NCBI RefSeq assembly: GCF_014205795.1
Contig: NZ_JACHCN010000001.1
Coordinates: forward strand, 62,001 to 126,000
Direction: 5' to 3'
DNA: 64,000 nt
DNA from: Rhodanobacter sp. MP7CTX1
GTDB taxonomy: Bacteria > Pseudomonadota > Gammaproteobacteria > Xanthomonadales > Rhodanobacteraceae
The position numbers were made by a program, and so were the translations under genes. Below the pieces are notes generated by a model, which saw only the letters and a list, made by a program, of their open reading frames with translations, was not told the DNA's origin and did no database searches. How positions within the stretch are numbered: position 1 is the first letter of the stretch; every line of letters starts with the position of its first letter. This document shows positions 1-13,694 of this stretch, piece after piece.

Positions 1-275
1 AACGCCACGGGCTGATTCTGATACTGGTACTGAATGTAGTAGCCGTCCACCCAGCCGCGACCGCCAGGGACGATCACGTCGCACCATTCCCAACCAGCCG
101 TACAACCCTGAACAGAAACCGCCGAACCAGCCGGGATCGTGCGGATGAGCGGGTATTGCGCATCGGGACCGGCGCGCAGGTTCACGTTTCCAGTGACGTA
201 CCCATCCGCCGCATGCGCGACCACGGGAGCAGCCAGCAGCAGTGATATTGCGGCAGACCAGACAAGGCGTTTCAT
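1..275 (-). CDS. Secreted SH3-domain protein, 3' end outside window
   Basis: The reading frame starts at ATG 275 and runs off the left edge after about 91 codons. It begins with a clear signal peptide (MKRLVWSAAISLLLAAPVVA, cleavage probably after AHA). The mature part contains VNLRAGPDAQYP and GWVDGYYIQ, the typical bacterial SH3 (SH3_3/YgiM-like) pattern of variants of NVRSGP and GWV. Such domains usually bind peptidoglycan or partner proteins in the periplasm. A pair of Cys residues (GCTAGWEWC) could form a disulfide. The specific role is unknown. It is divergent from the next genes. Confidence 0.75.
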   Translation of the reverse strand, partial: MKRLVWSAAISLLLAAPVVAHAADGYVTGNVNLRAGPDAQYPLIRTIPAGSAVSVQGCTAGWEWCDVIVPGGRGWVDGYYIQYQYQNQPVA

Positions 276-548
276 CGATTCGATCTCCGGCACGTTGGCG
301 GGAAATGGCCGTCCATACGAAGCGATTCAATGCAGACAGCAGCCTGGAGGCTGATCCAGTTTCCCTATCCACGCAAGTGAAGCGACCGCAGCGCGGTAGG
401 CCATGCCAGCACCTGGAAGCGTTAAGTCCGTTCACTTGTGCGATACGCGACAGCAGTACGCTCAATTTCGCATGGCCGGTTTCAGCCACCCATCACCCGC
501 GACAGCTCGGGAGGCGGCGACATCGACTATGTAAACAGGGGGAACACC

Positions 549-689
549 ATGGGACTGGTCCCAGAGCACGAATTCAAAGGTTTCCGGTATCGCATTTTGA
601 TGCCCGATTACGACCGGCAGCAGGAACTTTGTGTCGGCCAACTGAAGCAGTACCCATTGAAGCCACAACCCCTTAGGAGAATTACATGA
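549..689 (+). CDS. Possible 46-aa protein translationally coupled to the next gene
   Basis: A short frame starts at ATG 549 with an AGGGGG stretch about 8 nt upstream and ends in a TGA that overlaps the next ATG (ATGA at 686-689). The spacing suggests coupling to the following gene. I recognise no family; the peptide is charged and has no membrane segment. It could equally be a non-coding leader. The 270 bases before it show nothing else I can assign. Confidence 0.35.
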   Translation: MGLVPEHEFKGFRYRILMPDYDRQQELCVGQLKQYPLKPQPLRRIT

Positions 690-1462
690 ATACTCGTTTT
701 GAGCGTACCGGTCCCTTGGCCGAACTGACCAGCTACCCGCAGTGGGCCCAGGACATGATCGCGGACTGCGCAAGCACCAAGCAGCGCGTTCTGGATCACG
801 ACATCTGGTCCATGATGACCGAGCTGCAGCTCGACCAGGAGTCCGTCCGCAACTTCATGATGGGCCTGTGGCCCTTCATCGAACGGTTCCCCAGCTTCAT
901 GGCGCTGAACCTGCTCAAGACCCGTTATGGCCGAAGTCCCGGCGATGATATGGCTCGCCGTTGGCTCGTGCGCAACATCCGGGTCGAGCAGAACCATGCC
1001 GAATACTGGCTCAACTGGGCCGAGGGGGCAGGGGTTCCGCGCGCGGAACTGCTGCACGGCGTGGCGCCCCATGGCACCGACGGCCTGGTCAAGTGGTGTG
1101 AAGACATCAGTGCCCGCGGTACCCTGGCGGCAGGCATCGTGGCGACCAACTACGCCATCGAGGGAGTCACTGGCGAGTGGTCGCAGATGATTTACGAGAG
1201 TACAAAGTACCGGGAGAGCTTCGATCCGGCGATCCGGGCATCCAGTCTGCGCTGGTTGCACCTGCACGCTGCCTACGATGATGTCCATCCGTGGGAGGCA
1301 TTGGATATAGTGTGTACGCTGATGGGTGAGACACCGTCGGTCGACGACGTGGCACATCTAGGCGAATGCATCAAGCGAAGCTACATGAGCATGATCCTGC
1401 TGGGTGACCGCTGCATACGGACGTGTCGGAATCTTTGGGTGGCCAATGAAGCCGCGGCTTGA
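686..1462 (+). CDS. Iron-containing redox enzyme, TenA/PqqC haem-oxygenase-like fold
   Basis: This 258-aa, all-helical protein has motifs typical of the haem-oxygenase-like diiron/TenA-PqqC superfamily: VEQNHAEYW around residues 100-108, and two further acidic/His positions (E168-type NYAIEGVTGEW and HLHAAYDDVHPWE). Members bind two metal ions or a cofactor and carry out oxidative chemistry; the substrate here cannot be told from sequence. The start is supported by CTTAGGAG 6 nt upstream of the ATG. It is separated by 63 bp from the downstream c-di-GMP gene, so the two may be co-transcribed. Older annotations of such proteins as TenA transcription regulators are probably wrong. Confidence 0.7.
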   Translation: MNTRFERTGPLAELTSYPQWAQDMIADCASTKQRVLDHDIWSMMTELQLDQESVRNFMMGLWPFIERFPSFMALNLLKTRYGRSPGDDMARRWLVRNIRVEQNHAEYWLNWAEGAGVPRAELLHGVAPHGTDGLVKWCEDISARGTLAAGIVATNYAIEGVTGEWSQMIYESTKYRESFDPAIRASSLRWLHLHAAYDDVHPWEALDIVCTLMGETPSVDDVAHLGECIKRSYMSMILLGDRCIRTCRNLWVANEAAA

Positions 1463-1525
1463 CGGCAGCTAGCAACAAACTGAAACAGCGGGAGACCGCT
1501 GCGTGATCAACCAGATAGGCATGCG

Positions 1526-4285
1526 ATGCGTTTCGTGGGTAACAATCAGCAACGACCTCTGTCACGACGCTTGATGCCGCTGGCTTATGCGTTGGCGGTT
1601 GCCATCGCATTGATTATGGCCCTGACATGGGGCGTGCTTCAGGTTCAGCTCACTCTCGCTGGCTTCCTCAACAGCGAGAGTGTCTGGTCCAAGGCCCAGA
1701 AGCAGGCTGTGATCGATCTCGACAACTATGCACTTAATGGCGAGGCCGAGGACCTCGCCGATTTCCGGCGCAACTATGGCTTGCTCGAATCCGACCGCAG
1801 CGGTCGTGATGCGATCGCATCGGGTCATTTCAGCCAGCAGGAGATCACAAAGGTATTCACCAGGGGCAACATCATGCCGGCCGCGCAACCCGGCATGACG
1901 TTCATGTTGCAGTATTTTTCCGATGCCCCGCACATGAAGGAAGCACTTGAGGCGTGGCGATCCACTGATGCGTCGCTGATCGAACTTGGTCAGATCGCGG
2001 ATGAATTGCAGCGTGCCCACAGCATGGGCGCACCATCGCCTGCGGAGATCGCCCGGCAACACGCGCGCATCAATGCACTGAATGTGTACATGGAGCCGCG
2101 CACAAATCTATTTTCGATCGAGATGGTGCGCGGCGCCGTATGGCTCGGCCAATTGTTGTTCTGGGGTGTGCTGGGTGCCTTCGGCATCGCGGCGCTGCTG
2201 TGGGTACGCATGGCGCGCAGGATCCTGGAAAGCATCCGCGGCAGCGAAGAGCGCTACCGCCTGCTGTTCGACAGCGCCGCCGACGCGATCGTGATGGTCG
2301 ACGAAGCCAGTGGGCGGATTCTCGACGTCAACCGGACTACGTCGGCATGGACCGGGCGCGACACCGATGAATTGATTGGCGACCGTTTCGTGCACCTGTT
2401 CAAGCAGTCCCTTTCAGGGCAGCAGAATGGCCGTGCCACAAGCAACATCCTGCTGGGCGAAGCTGGCAGCACGCGCTTGGTGGAGACGCAAAGCAGCCTG
2501 GCCAACTGGGGTGAGCGGCCCGTGCGCCAAGCCATCATTCGCGACATCTCCGAGCGTGTGGCGATGGAGCAGGAGCGTCGGGTTGCCGCGGAGGCGCTGG
2601 CCAGCATTGCCGAAGGCGTGATCATCGCCGATGCCGACCGCCGGGTCATCTCGACCAATGCCGCACATACCGAGATCACCGGATTCACTGCCCAGGAGCT
2701 GCTTGGCAAGCGCTTCGACAGCACCCGCACCCTGCCTAGTGGTGCGCCGCTGCCGAACTCCATCTGGGAAGTCATCACCGCTGGCCACAACTGGCATGGT
2801 GAAGTGCTGAGCACACGCCGGAACGGCGAGACCTATCCGGAACACCTGAGCATCAGCATCATCCGCGATGCGGACCATCAAGTACTTTATTACGTCGCGG
2901 TATTCACCAACATCCAGACCGCCAAGCTCAATCAGCGTCGCCTGGAGCATCTGGCGCGACATGATCCGCTGACCGGGCTGGTGAATCGGGCCGAATTCGA
3001 ACGGCACTGCGCCGATGCGATCGCGATTGCCGAGCGCGAGAGGTTGGCAGCGGTCGTGCTGTTTATCGACCTGGACGCGTTCAAGATCGTCAACGACAGC
3101 TACAGCCACGCGATCGGCGATCGCCTGCTGGTGAAGGTGGCCGATCGTATCCGACGCCAGTTGTCCGATGACGATGTGGCAGGGCGCATCGGTGGTGACG
3201 AATTCACCGTGCTGCTGCCCCGGCTGAGTCTGCGGGAGGATGCCAGGGCGATCGTCAGTCGCATGCTCGCCACCCTGTCCGAACCGCTGATCGTGGACGA
3301 CTACGAAATCGTGCTCAGCGCCAGTATCGGCGTGGCCGGCTATCCGCTGGATGGCATCGATGCGGCGACGTTGATCGCCAATGCCGACGCCGCGATGTAT
3401 ACGGCGAAAACCGAGGAGCGCAACGCGTTCCGCTTCTACACCCCGATGATGCACGCCGATACCCGTCGGCGCCTGCAACTGGCGACCGAGTTGCGCCAGG
3501 CGTTGGCCCGCAATGAATTCCATCTGGTCTACCAGCCCAGCATCGAACTGCGCACGGGACGCATCGTGGCGGTGGAAGCGCTGCTGCGCTGGAAGCATCC
3601 GGAGCGCGGCGAAGTCTTGCCCGCCGAGTTCATTCCGGTGGCCGAAAGCCTGGGCATGATCCGGCGTATCGACGAATGGGTGCTGCAGGCCGCCTGTGCG
3701 CAGATCCAGGCGTGGGACCGGGCCGGCGTGCCGCATATCCGCGTGGCGGTCAATATTTCGGCGCGTTGGTTTGGCCATCCGGCCTTCGTGGAAGGAGTGA
3801 CTCACACCTTGCAATCCAGGCAGTTGTCGGCGCGGCGGCTACTGCTGGAGATCACTGAAAGCGCGATGTTGCGCCTTGGCGATGACACCGAGCGCACCAT
3901 GCAGACCCTGCATGCGCTGGGCATCGACGTGGCGATCGACGATTTCGGTACGGGCTATTCCTCGATGGCCTACCTGAAGTTGCCGGCCGTGGCGTATCTG
4001 AAGATCGACCGTTCCTTCGTCACCGGACTGCCGGGCGATCCAAACGATGTGGCGATTGCCGAGGCGATGCTGGCGATGTCGAAGAGTTTGGGCCTGAGCA
4101 CCATTGCCGAAGGCATCGAAACCGAGGCGCAACATGATTTCCTGCTGCGCGCCGGCTGTGTCGAAGGGCAGGGTTATTTGTATTCCTATCCGTTGAAGGC
4201 AGACGAGATCCAGCACCTGCTGTGTCCGAATCTGCCCCAGGCTACGTCCACCCGGCTGAAGCTGGTACCGCCAAAGCGCACTTGA
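1526..4285 (+). CDS. Membrane PAS-PAS-GGDEF-EAL c-di-GMP enzyme
   Basis: This is a 919-aa bifunctional signalling protein. Transmembrane helices at about 15-38 and 204-227 enclose a periplasmic sensor region of no family I recognise. Two PAS domains follow (about 240-350 and 355-475), then a GGDEF domain with intact GGDEF at 556-560 and an EAL domain starting at E684-A685-L686 with DDFGTGYSS and KIDRSF downstream. Both catalytic signatures are intact, so it could make and degrade c-di-GMP; which activity dominates is not readable. A 28-bp perfect hairpin follows the stop codon. The effector of the periplasmic region is unknown. Confidence 0.9.
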   Translation: MRFVGNNQQRPLSRRLMPLAYALAVAIALIMALTWGVLQVQLTLAGFLNSESVWSKAQKQAVIDLDNYALNGEAEDLADFRRNYGLLESDRSGRDAIASGHFSQQEITKVFTRGNIMPAAQPGMTFMLQYFSDAPHMKEALEAWRSTDASLIELGQIADELQRAHSMGAPSPAEIARQHARINALNVYMEPRTNLFSIEMVRGAVWLGQLLFWGVLGAFGIAALLWVRMARRILESIRGSEERYRLLFDSAADAIVMVDEASGRILDVNRTTSAWTGRDTDELIGDRFVHLFKQSLSGQQNGRATSNILLGEAGSTRLVETQSSLANWGERPVRQAIIRDISERVAMEQERRVAAEALASIAEGVIIADADRRVISTNAAHTEITGFTAQELLGKRFDSTRTLPSGAPLPNSIWEVITAGHNWHGEVLSTRRNGETYPEHLSISIIRDADHQVLYYVAVFTNIQTAKLNQRRLEHLARHDPLTGLVNRAEFERHCADAIAIAERERLAAVVLFIDLDAFKIVNDSYSHAIGDRLLVKVADRIRRQLSDDDVAGRIGGDEFTVLLPRLSLREDARAIVSRMLATLSEPLIVDDYEIVLSASIGVAGYPLDGIDAATLIANADAAMYTAKTEERNAFRFYTPMMHADTRRRLQLATELRQALARNEFHLVYQPSIELRTGRIVAVEALLRWKHPERGEVLPAEFIPVAESLGMIRRIDEWVLQAACAQIQAWDRAGVPHIRVAVNISARWFGHPAFVEGVTHTLQSRQLSARRLLLEITESAMLRLGDDTERTMQTLHALGIDVAIDDFGTGYSSMAYLKLPAVAYLKIDRSFVTGLPGDPNDVAIAEAMLAMSKSLGLSTIAEGIETEAQHDFLLRAGCVEGQGYLYSYPLKADEIQHLLCPNLPQATSTRLKLVPPKRT

Positions 4286-4323
4286 TGGTGTGCTGGATCG
4301 GCTGATGCAGCGTAGACGCAACT

Positions 4324-4351
4324 CGTCATTCCTGCCTTCGCAGGAATGACG
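4324..4351. repeat. Perfect hairpin between convergent genes
   Basis: Two 12-base arms (CGTCATTCCTGC / GCAGGAATGACG) flank a CTTC loop. It lies between the convergent GGDEF-EAL and aminopeptidase genes. There is no U-tract, so it may be a dispersed extragenic palindrome that also blocks transcription from both sides rather than a classical intrinsic terminator. Confidence 0.75.
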
Positions 4352-4363
4352 GTAAAGGGCGCC

Positions 4364-6163
4364 TTACAGCGGCGCGCAGTGCCGATTGAGCCACTCCAGA
4401 TCGGAGCCCTCCAGTAGCGGACTGAGCGCAGCGCGCACCCCGGCGTGGTAGTCGTCGAGCCAGGCACGTTCTTCTGGGTTGAGCAGGCCAATCTCGAGCG
4501 CGCGGCGGTCGAACGGGCACAGCGTGAGTGTTTCGAAGGCGTAGAACTCGCCGAATTCCGTCTGCTCCGCTTCGACAACCACCGCCAGGTTTTCATGACG
4601 GATGCCGTGCCGGCCGGGCTTGTACAGCCCCGGCTCGATCGAGCTGATCATGCCGGGCTCCAGCGGCACCAGCGCACCGCAGGTAACCGGCGGGCGAATG
4701 CCATGCGGACCTTCGTGCACATTGAGAAAGTAGCCCACGCCGTGGCCGGTGCCGTGGCCATAATCCATGCCGCTCGCCCACAAGGGCGCACGAGCAAGCG
4801 CATCCAGCTGCGGACCGCTGGCGCCCTTGGGAAAGCGTGCGCGGCTCAGCGCGATCATCCCTTTCATCACCAGGGTCGCGTCGCGGCGCTGTTCACCGGT
4901 AGTGGGACCGAGCGCCAGCACCCGCGTGATGTCGGTGGTGCCGCCGAGATACTGGCCGCCCGAATCGATCAGCAGCAGTCCCTTGCTCTGCAGCGTGCTG
5001 TGCGACTGCGGGGTGGCGCGGTAATGCGGCAGCGCGCCGTTGGCCTGATAGCCGGCGATGGTGGCGAAGCTCTCGCCACGGTAGCCGGGCTGGTTCGAAC
5101 GCTCCTGGACCAGCAGCTTGTCGACGTCCAGCTCGGTCAGGGTCATGCCGGCGGCCAGCCGCTGCTCCAGTCGACGAAACGCGCATACCAGCGCCGCGCC
5201 ATCGCAACGCATCACTTCGCGGATATGGTCGAGTTCGGCGGCATTCTTGCGCGCCTTGAACGCGGTGCTGGGATTGGCCGCCTCGATTCGATGGACCACC
5301 GGCGGGATCGCCGCGCCAATCGCGTCGACGATCCTGCTGCCGTCCAGCAGCAGGGTGTCGGCCGCGCCGAGTTCGTTCAGTGCCGAGGTGATCGAGGCGT
5401 AATCGGCGATCTCGATGCCGTCGGCCGCGAGTGCGGCGACCAGCGCATCGCCGAGCTTGGCGCGCTGGACGAACAGCGTGGCGCGGCCTCGCGTTTCCAC
5501 CAGAAGGTGGGCGAGAAACACCGGATTGCATTCGACATCGCTGCCGCGCAGGTTGGTCAGCCACGCGATATCGTCGAGGCTGGAAAGCAGATGGTGCGTG
5601 GCGCCAAGCTTGCGCATGGCGTTGCGCAAGCGGGTGAGCTTGTCGGCACGCGGGACGCTGACATAGGCCGGGTCATGTTCGATCACCGGCGCCTGGGGCA
5701 GGGCGGGTCGATCCGCCCAGACCTCGCCAGGCAGATCCAGATCGGTGCGCAGGATGGCATGGGTCTCGGACAACCGGCGTTCGATCTGTCGCTGGGTGGT
5801 CAACGCGATGCTGTCGCCGGCCACGGCCAGCACTTCGCCATCGTGCAGATGCTGCTGCAGCCATTCCAGGTGTTCCGCGGCATGCGGTACCCGAAGCTTC
5901 ATCAACTGGACACCGTTACCGGCCAGCTGCTGCTCGGCCTGGGAGAAATAGCGCGAATCGGTCCACAGGCCGGCATGCTCCTGGGTGACGATCAAGCTGC
6001 CGGCCGAGCCGTCGAAGCCGGACAGCCAGGCCCGTGCCTGCCAATGTTCAGGCAGATATTCGGACAGGTGGGGATCGGCGGTGGGAACCAGCACGGCGGT
6101 GACGCGATGCTGCTGCATGGCCGCGCGCAGGGCGGCGAGACGGGCGGGGATCGGATTGCTCAT
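4364..6163 (-). CDS. Xaa-Pro aminopeptidase (M24B, aminopeptidase P)
   Basis: This 599-aa cytosolic metallopeptidase removes N-terminal residues that precede proline. The length matches the three-domain, eukaryote-like aminopeptidase P rather than the shorter E. coli PepP. The C-terminal pita-bread domain shows the dinuclear metal ligands: Asp in LLIDSGGQY, Asp in GGTTDIT, His in GHGTGHGVG, and Glu in SSIEPGLY and RHENLAVVVE. The N-terminus (DPHLSEYLPEHW, SGFDGSAG) is the creatinase-N signature. It is divergent from pyrG, with about 145 bp between the two starts. Confidence 0.93.
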   Translation of the reverse strand: MSNPIPARLAALRAAMQQHRVTAVLVPTADPHLSEYLPEHWQARAWLSGFDGSAGSLIVTQEHAGLWTDSRYFSQAEQQLAGNGVQLMKLRVPHAAEHLEWLQQHLHDGEVLAVAGDSIALTTQRQIERRLSETHAILRTDLDLPGEVWADRPALPQAPVIEHDPAYVSVPRADKLTRLRNAMRKLGATHHLLSSLDDIAWLTNLRGSDVECNPVFLAHLLVETRGRATLFVQRAKLGDALVAALAADGIEIADYASITSALNELGAADTLLLDGSRIVDAIGAAIPPVVHRIEAANPSTAFKARKNAAELDHIREVMRCDGAALVCAFRRLEQRLAAGMTLTELDVDKLLVQERSNQPGYRGESFATIAGYQANGALPHYRATPQSHSTLQSKGLLLIDSGGQYLGGTTDITRVLALGPTTGEQRRDATLVMKGMIALSRARFPKGASGPQLDALARAPLWASGMDYGHGTGHGVGYFLNVHEGPHGIRPPVTCGALVPLEPGMISSIEPGLYKPGRHGIRHENLAVVVEAEQTEFGEFYAFETLTLCPFDRRALEIGLLNPEERAWLDDYHAGVRAALSPLLEGSDLEWLNRHCAPL

Positions 6164-6288
6164 TGGGGCATGCTAGCAGGCGATCAATGGCCGTTTCATC
6201 CCCGCTCAGGGGCTCCTGGGCTGAATCAAAATGGCGAATTGTTCGATGCCATCTCGCAGTGGAGCGCTTCTGCAGCTAAAATGCCTAA

Positions 6289-10203
<3,915 letters not shown>

Positions 10204-10222
10204 GCGGGGATATCGACCGCCC

Positions 10223-10552
10223 ATGTTGCGCTGGATCGCCCTCATTCTGATCCTGGTCCTGATCGGACTGCAGCTGAAGCTGTGGTCCGGCAATGGCAGC
10301 ATGCATGAAGTAGACAGCTTGCGCGTGGCGGTGAAGAAGCAGGCTGACGAGAACGCAAAGCTGCTGCAGCGCAACCAGGCACTGGGCGCCGATGTGCTTG
10401 ATCTCAAGCACGGCGAGCAGGCCGTCGAGGCACGCGCGCGCACCGAACTGGGTTTGATCAAGCCAGGCGAAACTTTCTACCAGGTGGTCGACAAGCCTGC
10501 CAATGGCGGGAGCACACCGCCACCAGCTGCCGCGTCCACGGGCCAGCCATGA
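10223..10552 (+). CDS. ftsB: Cell division protein FtsB
   Basis: This 109-aa bitopic divisome protein has a transmembrane helix at about 3-20 followed by a coiled coil at about 28-70 and the conserved segment EARARTELGLIKPGE that marks FtsB (septum formation initiator family). FtsB links FtsL and FtsQ at the septum. The C-terminal tail is Pro/Ala-rich and variable. It sits 19 bp after eno and just before ispD, the usual gammaproteobacterial order. Confidence 0.93.
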   Translation: MLRWIALILILVLIGLQLKLWSGNGSMHEVDSLRVAVKKQADENAKLLQRNQALGADVLDLKHGEQAVEARARTELGLIKPGETFYQVVDKPANGGSTPPPAAASTGQP

Positions 10553-10582
10553 GATCGTGCCCGTCATGAGAGCGTGCCCATC

Positions 10583-11278
10583 ATGAGCGTGGCGATGTTG
10601 TGGTGCGTGGTGCCGGCCGCTGGACGCGGCACGCGAGTCGGCTCGGATTGCCCCAAACAGTACTTGCCGCTGGCGGGCAGGCCATTGATTCAGCACACGC
10701 TTGATCGACTCGCTGCGCATCCACGGATTGCCGGATTGCTGGTGACACTGGGTGCGTCGGATGGGCATTGGCCTGGGTTCACCACACTCAATGGCAAGCC
10801 GGTCCTCACAGCGGTAGGCGGAGCTGAGCGCAGTGATTCGGTTCTGGCTGGGATCGAGGCGCTCCCAGTGGACGTCGCTGTCGACGAATTTGTGCTGGTC
10901 CACGACGCCGCGCGGCCCTGCGTCAGGCAGGCGGATATCGGCAAGTTGATCGATCTGGGTACGGCAGCAGATGGTGGCCTGCTGGGTGCGCCGCTACGCG
11001 ACACGCTCAAGCGTGCCGATGCAGCAGGGCATAGCATCGCCACCGAATCGCGCGACGAGCGTTGGCGTGCGTTCACCCCGCAGATGTTTCGACGTGGTGA
11101 GCTGACTTCCGCTTTGCGCGATGTGGTGCGGCGTGGCCTGAAAGTCAGTGATGAGGCGATGGCGATGGAGTTAGCCGGTTTCGCGCCGTTGCTGGTCGAG
11201 GGTGCCGAAGACAATATCAAGGTGACGACGGCGGCGGATTTTGCGCTCGCCGAGTTTCTCCTGACGAGGACGGTGTGA
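10583..11278 (+). CDS. ispD: 2-C-methyl-D-erythritol 4-phosphate cytidylyltransferase
   Basis: The enzyme catalyses the third step of the MEP isoprenoid pathway, transferring CMP from CTP. The nucleotide-binding start [20 protein letters not shown] is clear, as are [10 protein letters not shown] and the C-terminal [17 protein letters not shown] choose ATG 10583. An in-frame GTG at 10574 is possible, and the stretch 10549-10590 carries an imperfect 18-nt tandem duplication of the ATGAG start context. It overlaps ispF by one base. Confidence 0.95.
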   Translation: MSVAMLWCVVPAAGRGTRVGSDCPKQYLPLAGRPLIQHTLDRLAAHPRIAGLLVTLGASDGHWPGFTTLNGKPVLTAVGGAERSDSVLAGIEALPVDVAVDEFVLVHDAARPCVRQADIGKLIDLGTAADGGLLGAPLRDTLKRADAAGHSIATESRDERWRAFTPQMFRRGELTSALRDVVRRGLKVSDEAMAMELAGFAPLLVEGAEDNIKVTTAADFALAEFLLTRTV

Positions 11279-11751
11279 TGCGTATCGGTAGCGGGTTCGA
11301 CGTGCATGCGTTCGGTGACGGCGACCACGTGACCTTGGGCGGCGTGCGTGTGCCGCATAGTCACGGGGTAGTCGCGCATTCGGACGGCGACGTGGTGATC
11401 CATGCGCTGTGCGATGCGATCTTCGGCGCGCTGGCGCTGGGTGATATCGGCATGCATTTTCCGCCGACGGACGAGCGCTGGCGCGATGCCGACAGCCGGC
11501 AGTTCCTGCGCCATGCGGCGATGCTGATGGCGCAGCACGGCTACGCGCTCGGCAACGCAGATATCACCGTGATCGGCGAGAAGCCAAAAATTGCCCCGCA
11601 CGCACAGGCGATGCGCGGGCACCTCGCCGCCGACCTGGACTGCGACATCGGCCGCATCAGCATCAAGGCCACCACCACCGAGAAACTCGGCTTCACCGGT
11701 CGCGGTGAAGGTATCGCGGCGCAAGCCTGCGTGCTGCTGGAGCGCGGCTGA
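11278..11751 (+). CDS. ispF: 2-C-methyl-D-erythritol 2,4-cyclodiphosphate synthase
   Basis: The 157-aa MEP pathway enzyme forms the cyclic diphosphate intermediate. Zn ligands Asp and His appear in the N-terminal SGFDVHAF, and the family signature [14 protein letters not shown] follows. The C-terminal [19 protein letters not shown] is typical. The ATG at 11278 shares its A with the ispD stop (TGATG), so translation is coupled. A GTG at 11275 would add one residue only. Confidence 0.96.
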   Translation: MRIGSGFDVHAFGDGDHVTLGGVRVPHSHGVVAHSDGDVVIHALCDAIFGALALGDIGMHFPPTDERWRDADSRQFLRHAAMLMAQHGYALGNADITVIGEKPKIAPHAQAMRGHLAADLDCDIGRISIKATTTEKLGFTGRGEGIAAQACVLLERG

Positions 11752-11802
11752 GTCGCTCTCGAAACATTTCGATTCACAAGCCGGCATGACCGGTGGAGCA
11801 AG

Positions 11803-12828
11803 ATGTCTTCTTCCGAACTTGAACTTCCACGCGCTTACGGCGCGCCATCGCTGGCTGCCCATCTGCGCAGCACACCGGAGGATTTCCGCGTCGAGGAAGT
11901 CCTCGGTTATGACGCCGAAGGGCAGGGCGAGCATGCGTTGCTGTGGGTGGAAAAGCGCGGCGCGAATACCGACTGGGTCGCGCGCGAACTGGCGAAGTTT
12001 GCCGGTGTTTCGCCGGTCGCGGTGGGCTATGCGGGGTTGAAGGATCGCCACGCAGTGACACGCCAGACGTTCTCGGTGCAGCTGGCCGGAAAACCCGACC
12101 CCGACTGGTCGACGTTTCCGCATCCCGATGTGAAAGTACTGGCCGCAACGCGACATTCGCGCAAGCTCAAGCGCGGTGCGCTGCGGGGCAACCGTTTCGT
12201 GTTGGTGCTGCGCGAGGTGCAGGGCGATCGAGGTGCTGCCGAGCAGGTACTGCAGCAGATCGCCGCACGCGGTGTACCGAACTATTTCGGTGAACAACGG
12301 TTCGGCCGCGAAGGCGGCAACGTGGCGCAGGCCCGCGCGATGTTTGCGGGACGTCGGGTCGATCGCGACAAGCGTTCGTTCCTGCTGTCGGCCGCGCGTT
12401 CGCAGATCTTCAACAACGTGTTGGCGGCACGGGTCGAGCGTGGCGCCTGGGATACGCCACTGGATGGCGAGATCTGGTCGCTGGCCGGCTCGCGCTCCTG
12501 GTTCGGGCCGGAACCGTTCAGCGATGTGCTGGCCGAGCGCCTGTCGCGAGCCGATATTCACCCGTCCGGCCCGTTGTGGGGCCAGGGCGAGCCGCCCACC
12601 GTGGGCGATGCGGGTGCTCTGGAGCGCGAGGTGGCTGCGGCTTCCAGCGATCTGGCTGAAGGCGTGGCGGCAGCGCGCATGGACCAGGAGCGCCGCCCGC
12701 TGCGGTTGCTGCCGCGGGACTTGAAATGGCGCTGGCTGGACGACAACGCACTCGAGCTGGCGTTCGAGCTACCGGCAGGCGCCTACGCCACGGTGGTGGT
12801 GCGCGAGCTGGCGGCGATTGAGGGCTGA
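11803..12828 (+). CDS. truD: tRNA pseudouridine(13) synthase
   Basis: This 341-aa enzyme modifies U13 in tRNA-Glu and others. The catalytic Asp is residue 81 in GYAGLKDRHAVTRQ, the diagnostic TruD motif. Further signatures are PNYFGEQRFGREGGN and NNVLAARV, and the TRUD insertion domain lies in the middle. It follows ispF by 51 bp and precedes a DJ-1 family gene by 2 bp. The ispD-ispF-truD-surE neighbourhood is standard for gammaproteobacteria. Confidence 0.95.
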   Translation: MSSSELELPRAYGAPSLAAHLRSTPEDFRVEEVLGYDAEGQGEHALLWVEKRGANTDWVARELAKFAGVSPVAVGYAGLKDRHAVTRQTFSVQLAGKPDPDWSTFPHPDVKVLAATRHSRKLKRGALRGNRFVLVLREVQGDRGAAEQVLQQIAARGVPNYFGEQRFGREGGNVAQARAMFAGRRVDRDKRSFLLSAARSQIFNNVLAARVERGAWDTPLDGEIWSLAGSRSWFGPEPFSDVLAERLSRADIHPSGPLWGQGEPPTVGDAGALEREVAAASSDLAEGVAAARMDQERRPLRLLPRDLKWRWLDDNALELAFELPAGAYATVVVRELAAIEG

Positions 12829-12830
12829 GC

Positions 12831-13694
12831 ATGGCCAGCGTGCTGATGCCGATTCCATCGCGCGACTTCGATCCAAGCGAAGTCGCGATCAGCTGGCGTG
12901 TGCTGACAGACGTCGGACATCGCGTCTCCTTCGCGACGCCCGATGGACGGCCCGGCGTGGCAGATACCTTGATGCTCGATGGTCGTGGGCTCGATCTCTG
13001 GGGATGGATTCCCGGCTTGCGCGCATTGCCATTGATCGGACTACTTCTGCGTGCCAATCGCGACGCCCGGCATGCTTATGCAGCGTTGGAGCGCGACGCG
13101 AATTTCCGTTTCCCTTTGCGCTGGGATGCAATTGAGCCAACGGCTTTCGACGGCCTGCTGTTGCCCGGCGGCCACCGTGCTCGCGGCATGCAGGAGTATC
13201 TCGAGTCGAGTCTGCTGCAGGGTGTAGTGGCTCGCTTCTTCGCGGCAGACAAGCCAGTGGGCGCGATCTGCCACGGCGTGCTGCTTGCGGCGCGCAGCTA
13301 TGTTGCTGGCAGCGATCGCTCGGTGCTGTTCGGTCGACGTACGACGGCCTTGACCTGGGCGCTGGAAAAATCCGCGTGGTCGCTTGCGCGCATCAGCCGA
13401 TTTTGGGAGCCGCAGTATTACCGCACCTACAGCGAGCGCAGCGGTCAGCCACGCGGCTATATGTCGGTTCAGCAGGAAGTGACACGGGCACTGGCGCGAC
13501 CTGAAGATTTCCTGGATGTCTCCGCTGACGCGGCGCATGCCTCGCGCAAGCGTAGCGGGTTGGTCCGCGACCGCCTCGGCGATGACACACCGGCTTTCGT
13601 GGTGCAGGACGGCAACTACGTGTCGGCCCGCTGGCCGGGCGACGTGCATACATTTGCCCGCACGTTTTCGCGGTTACTCGACTCAAGCCTTTAG
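12831..13694 (+). CDS. DJ-1/PfpI family protein (type 1 glutamine amidotransferase-like)
   Basis: The 287-aa cytosolic protein has the DJ-1 nucleophile elbow with Cys147 in GAICHGV and the upstream acidic/substrate loop DGLLLPGGHRARGMQEY. Members are proteases, chaperones or glyoxalase/deglycase-like enzymes; the precise activity is not readable. It is longer than typical DJ-1 (about 190 aa), mainly through an insert around 50-90 and a C-terminal extension. The gene starts 2 bp after truD and ends 12 bp inside the convergent Smr gene. Confidence 0.8.
   Translation: MASVLMPIPSRDFDPSEVAISWRVLTDVGHRVSFATPDGRPGVADTLMLDGRGLDLWGWIPGLRALPLIGLLLRANRDARHAYAALERDANFRFPLRWDAIEPTAFDGLLLPGGHRARGMQEYLESSLLQGVVARFFAADKPVGAICHGVLLAARSYVAGSDRSVLFGRRTTALTWALEKSAWSLARISRFWEPQYYRTYSERSGQPRGYMSVQQEVTRALARPEDFLDVSADAAHASRKRSGLVRDRLGDDTPAFVVQDGNYVSARWPGDVHTFARTFSRLLDSSL

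Noticed and set aside
10690-12561. 623-codon open frame antisense to ispD-ispF-truD
   Set aside because: It crosses three recognised genes on the other strand and shows no domain.
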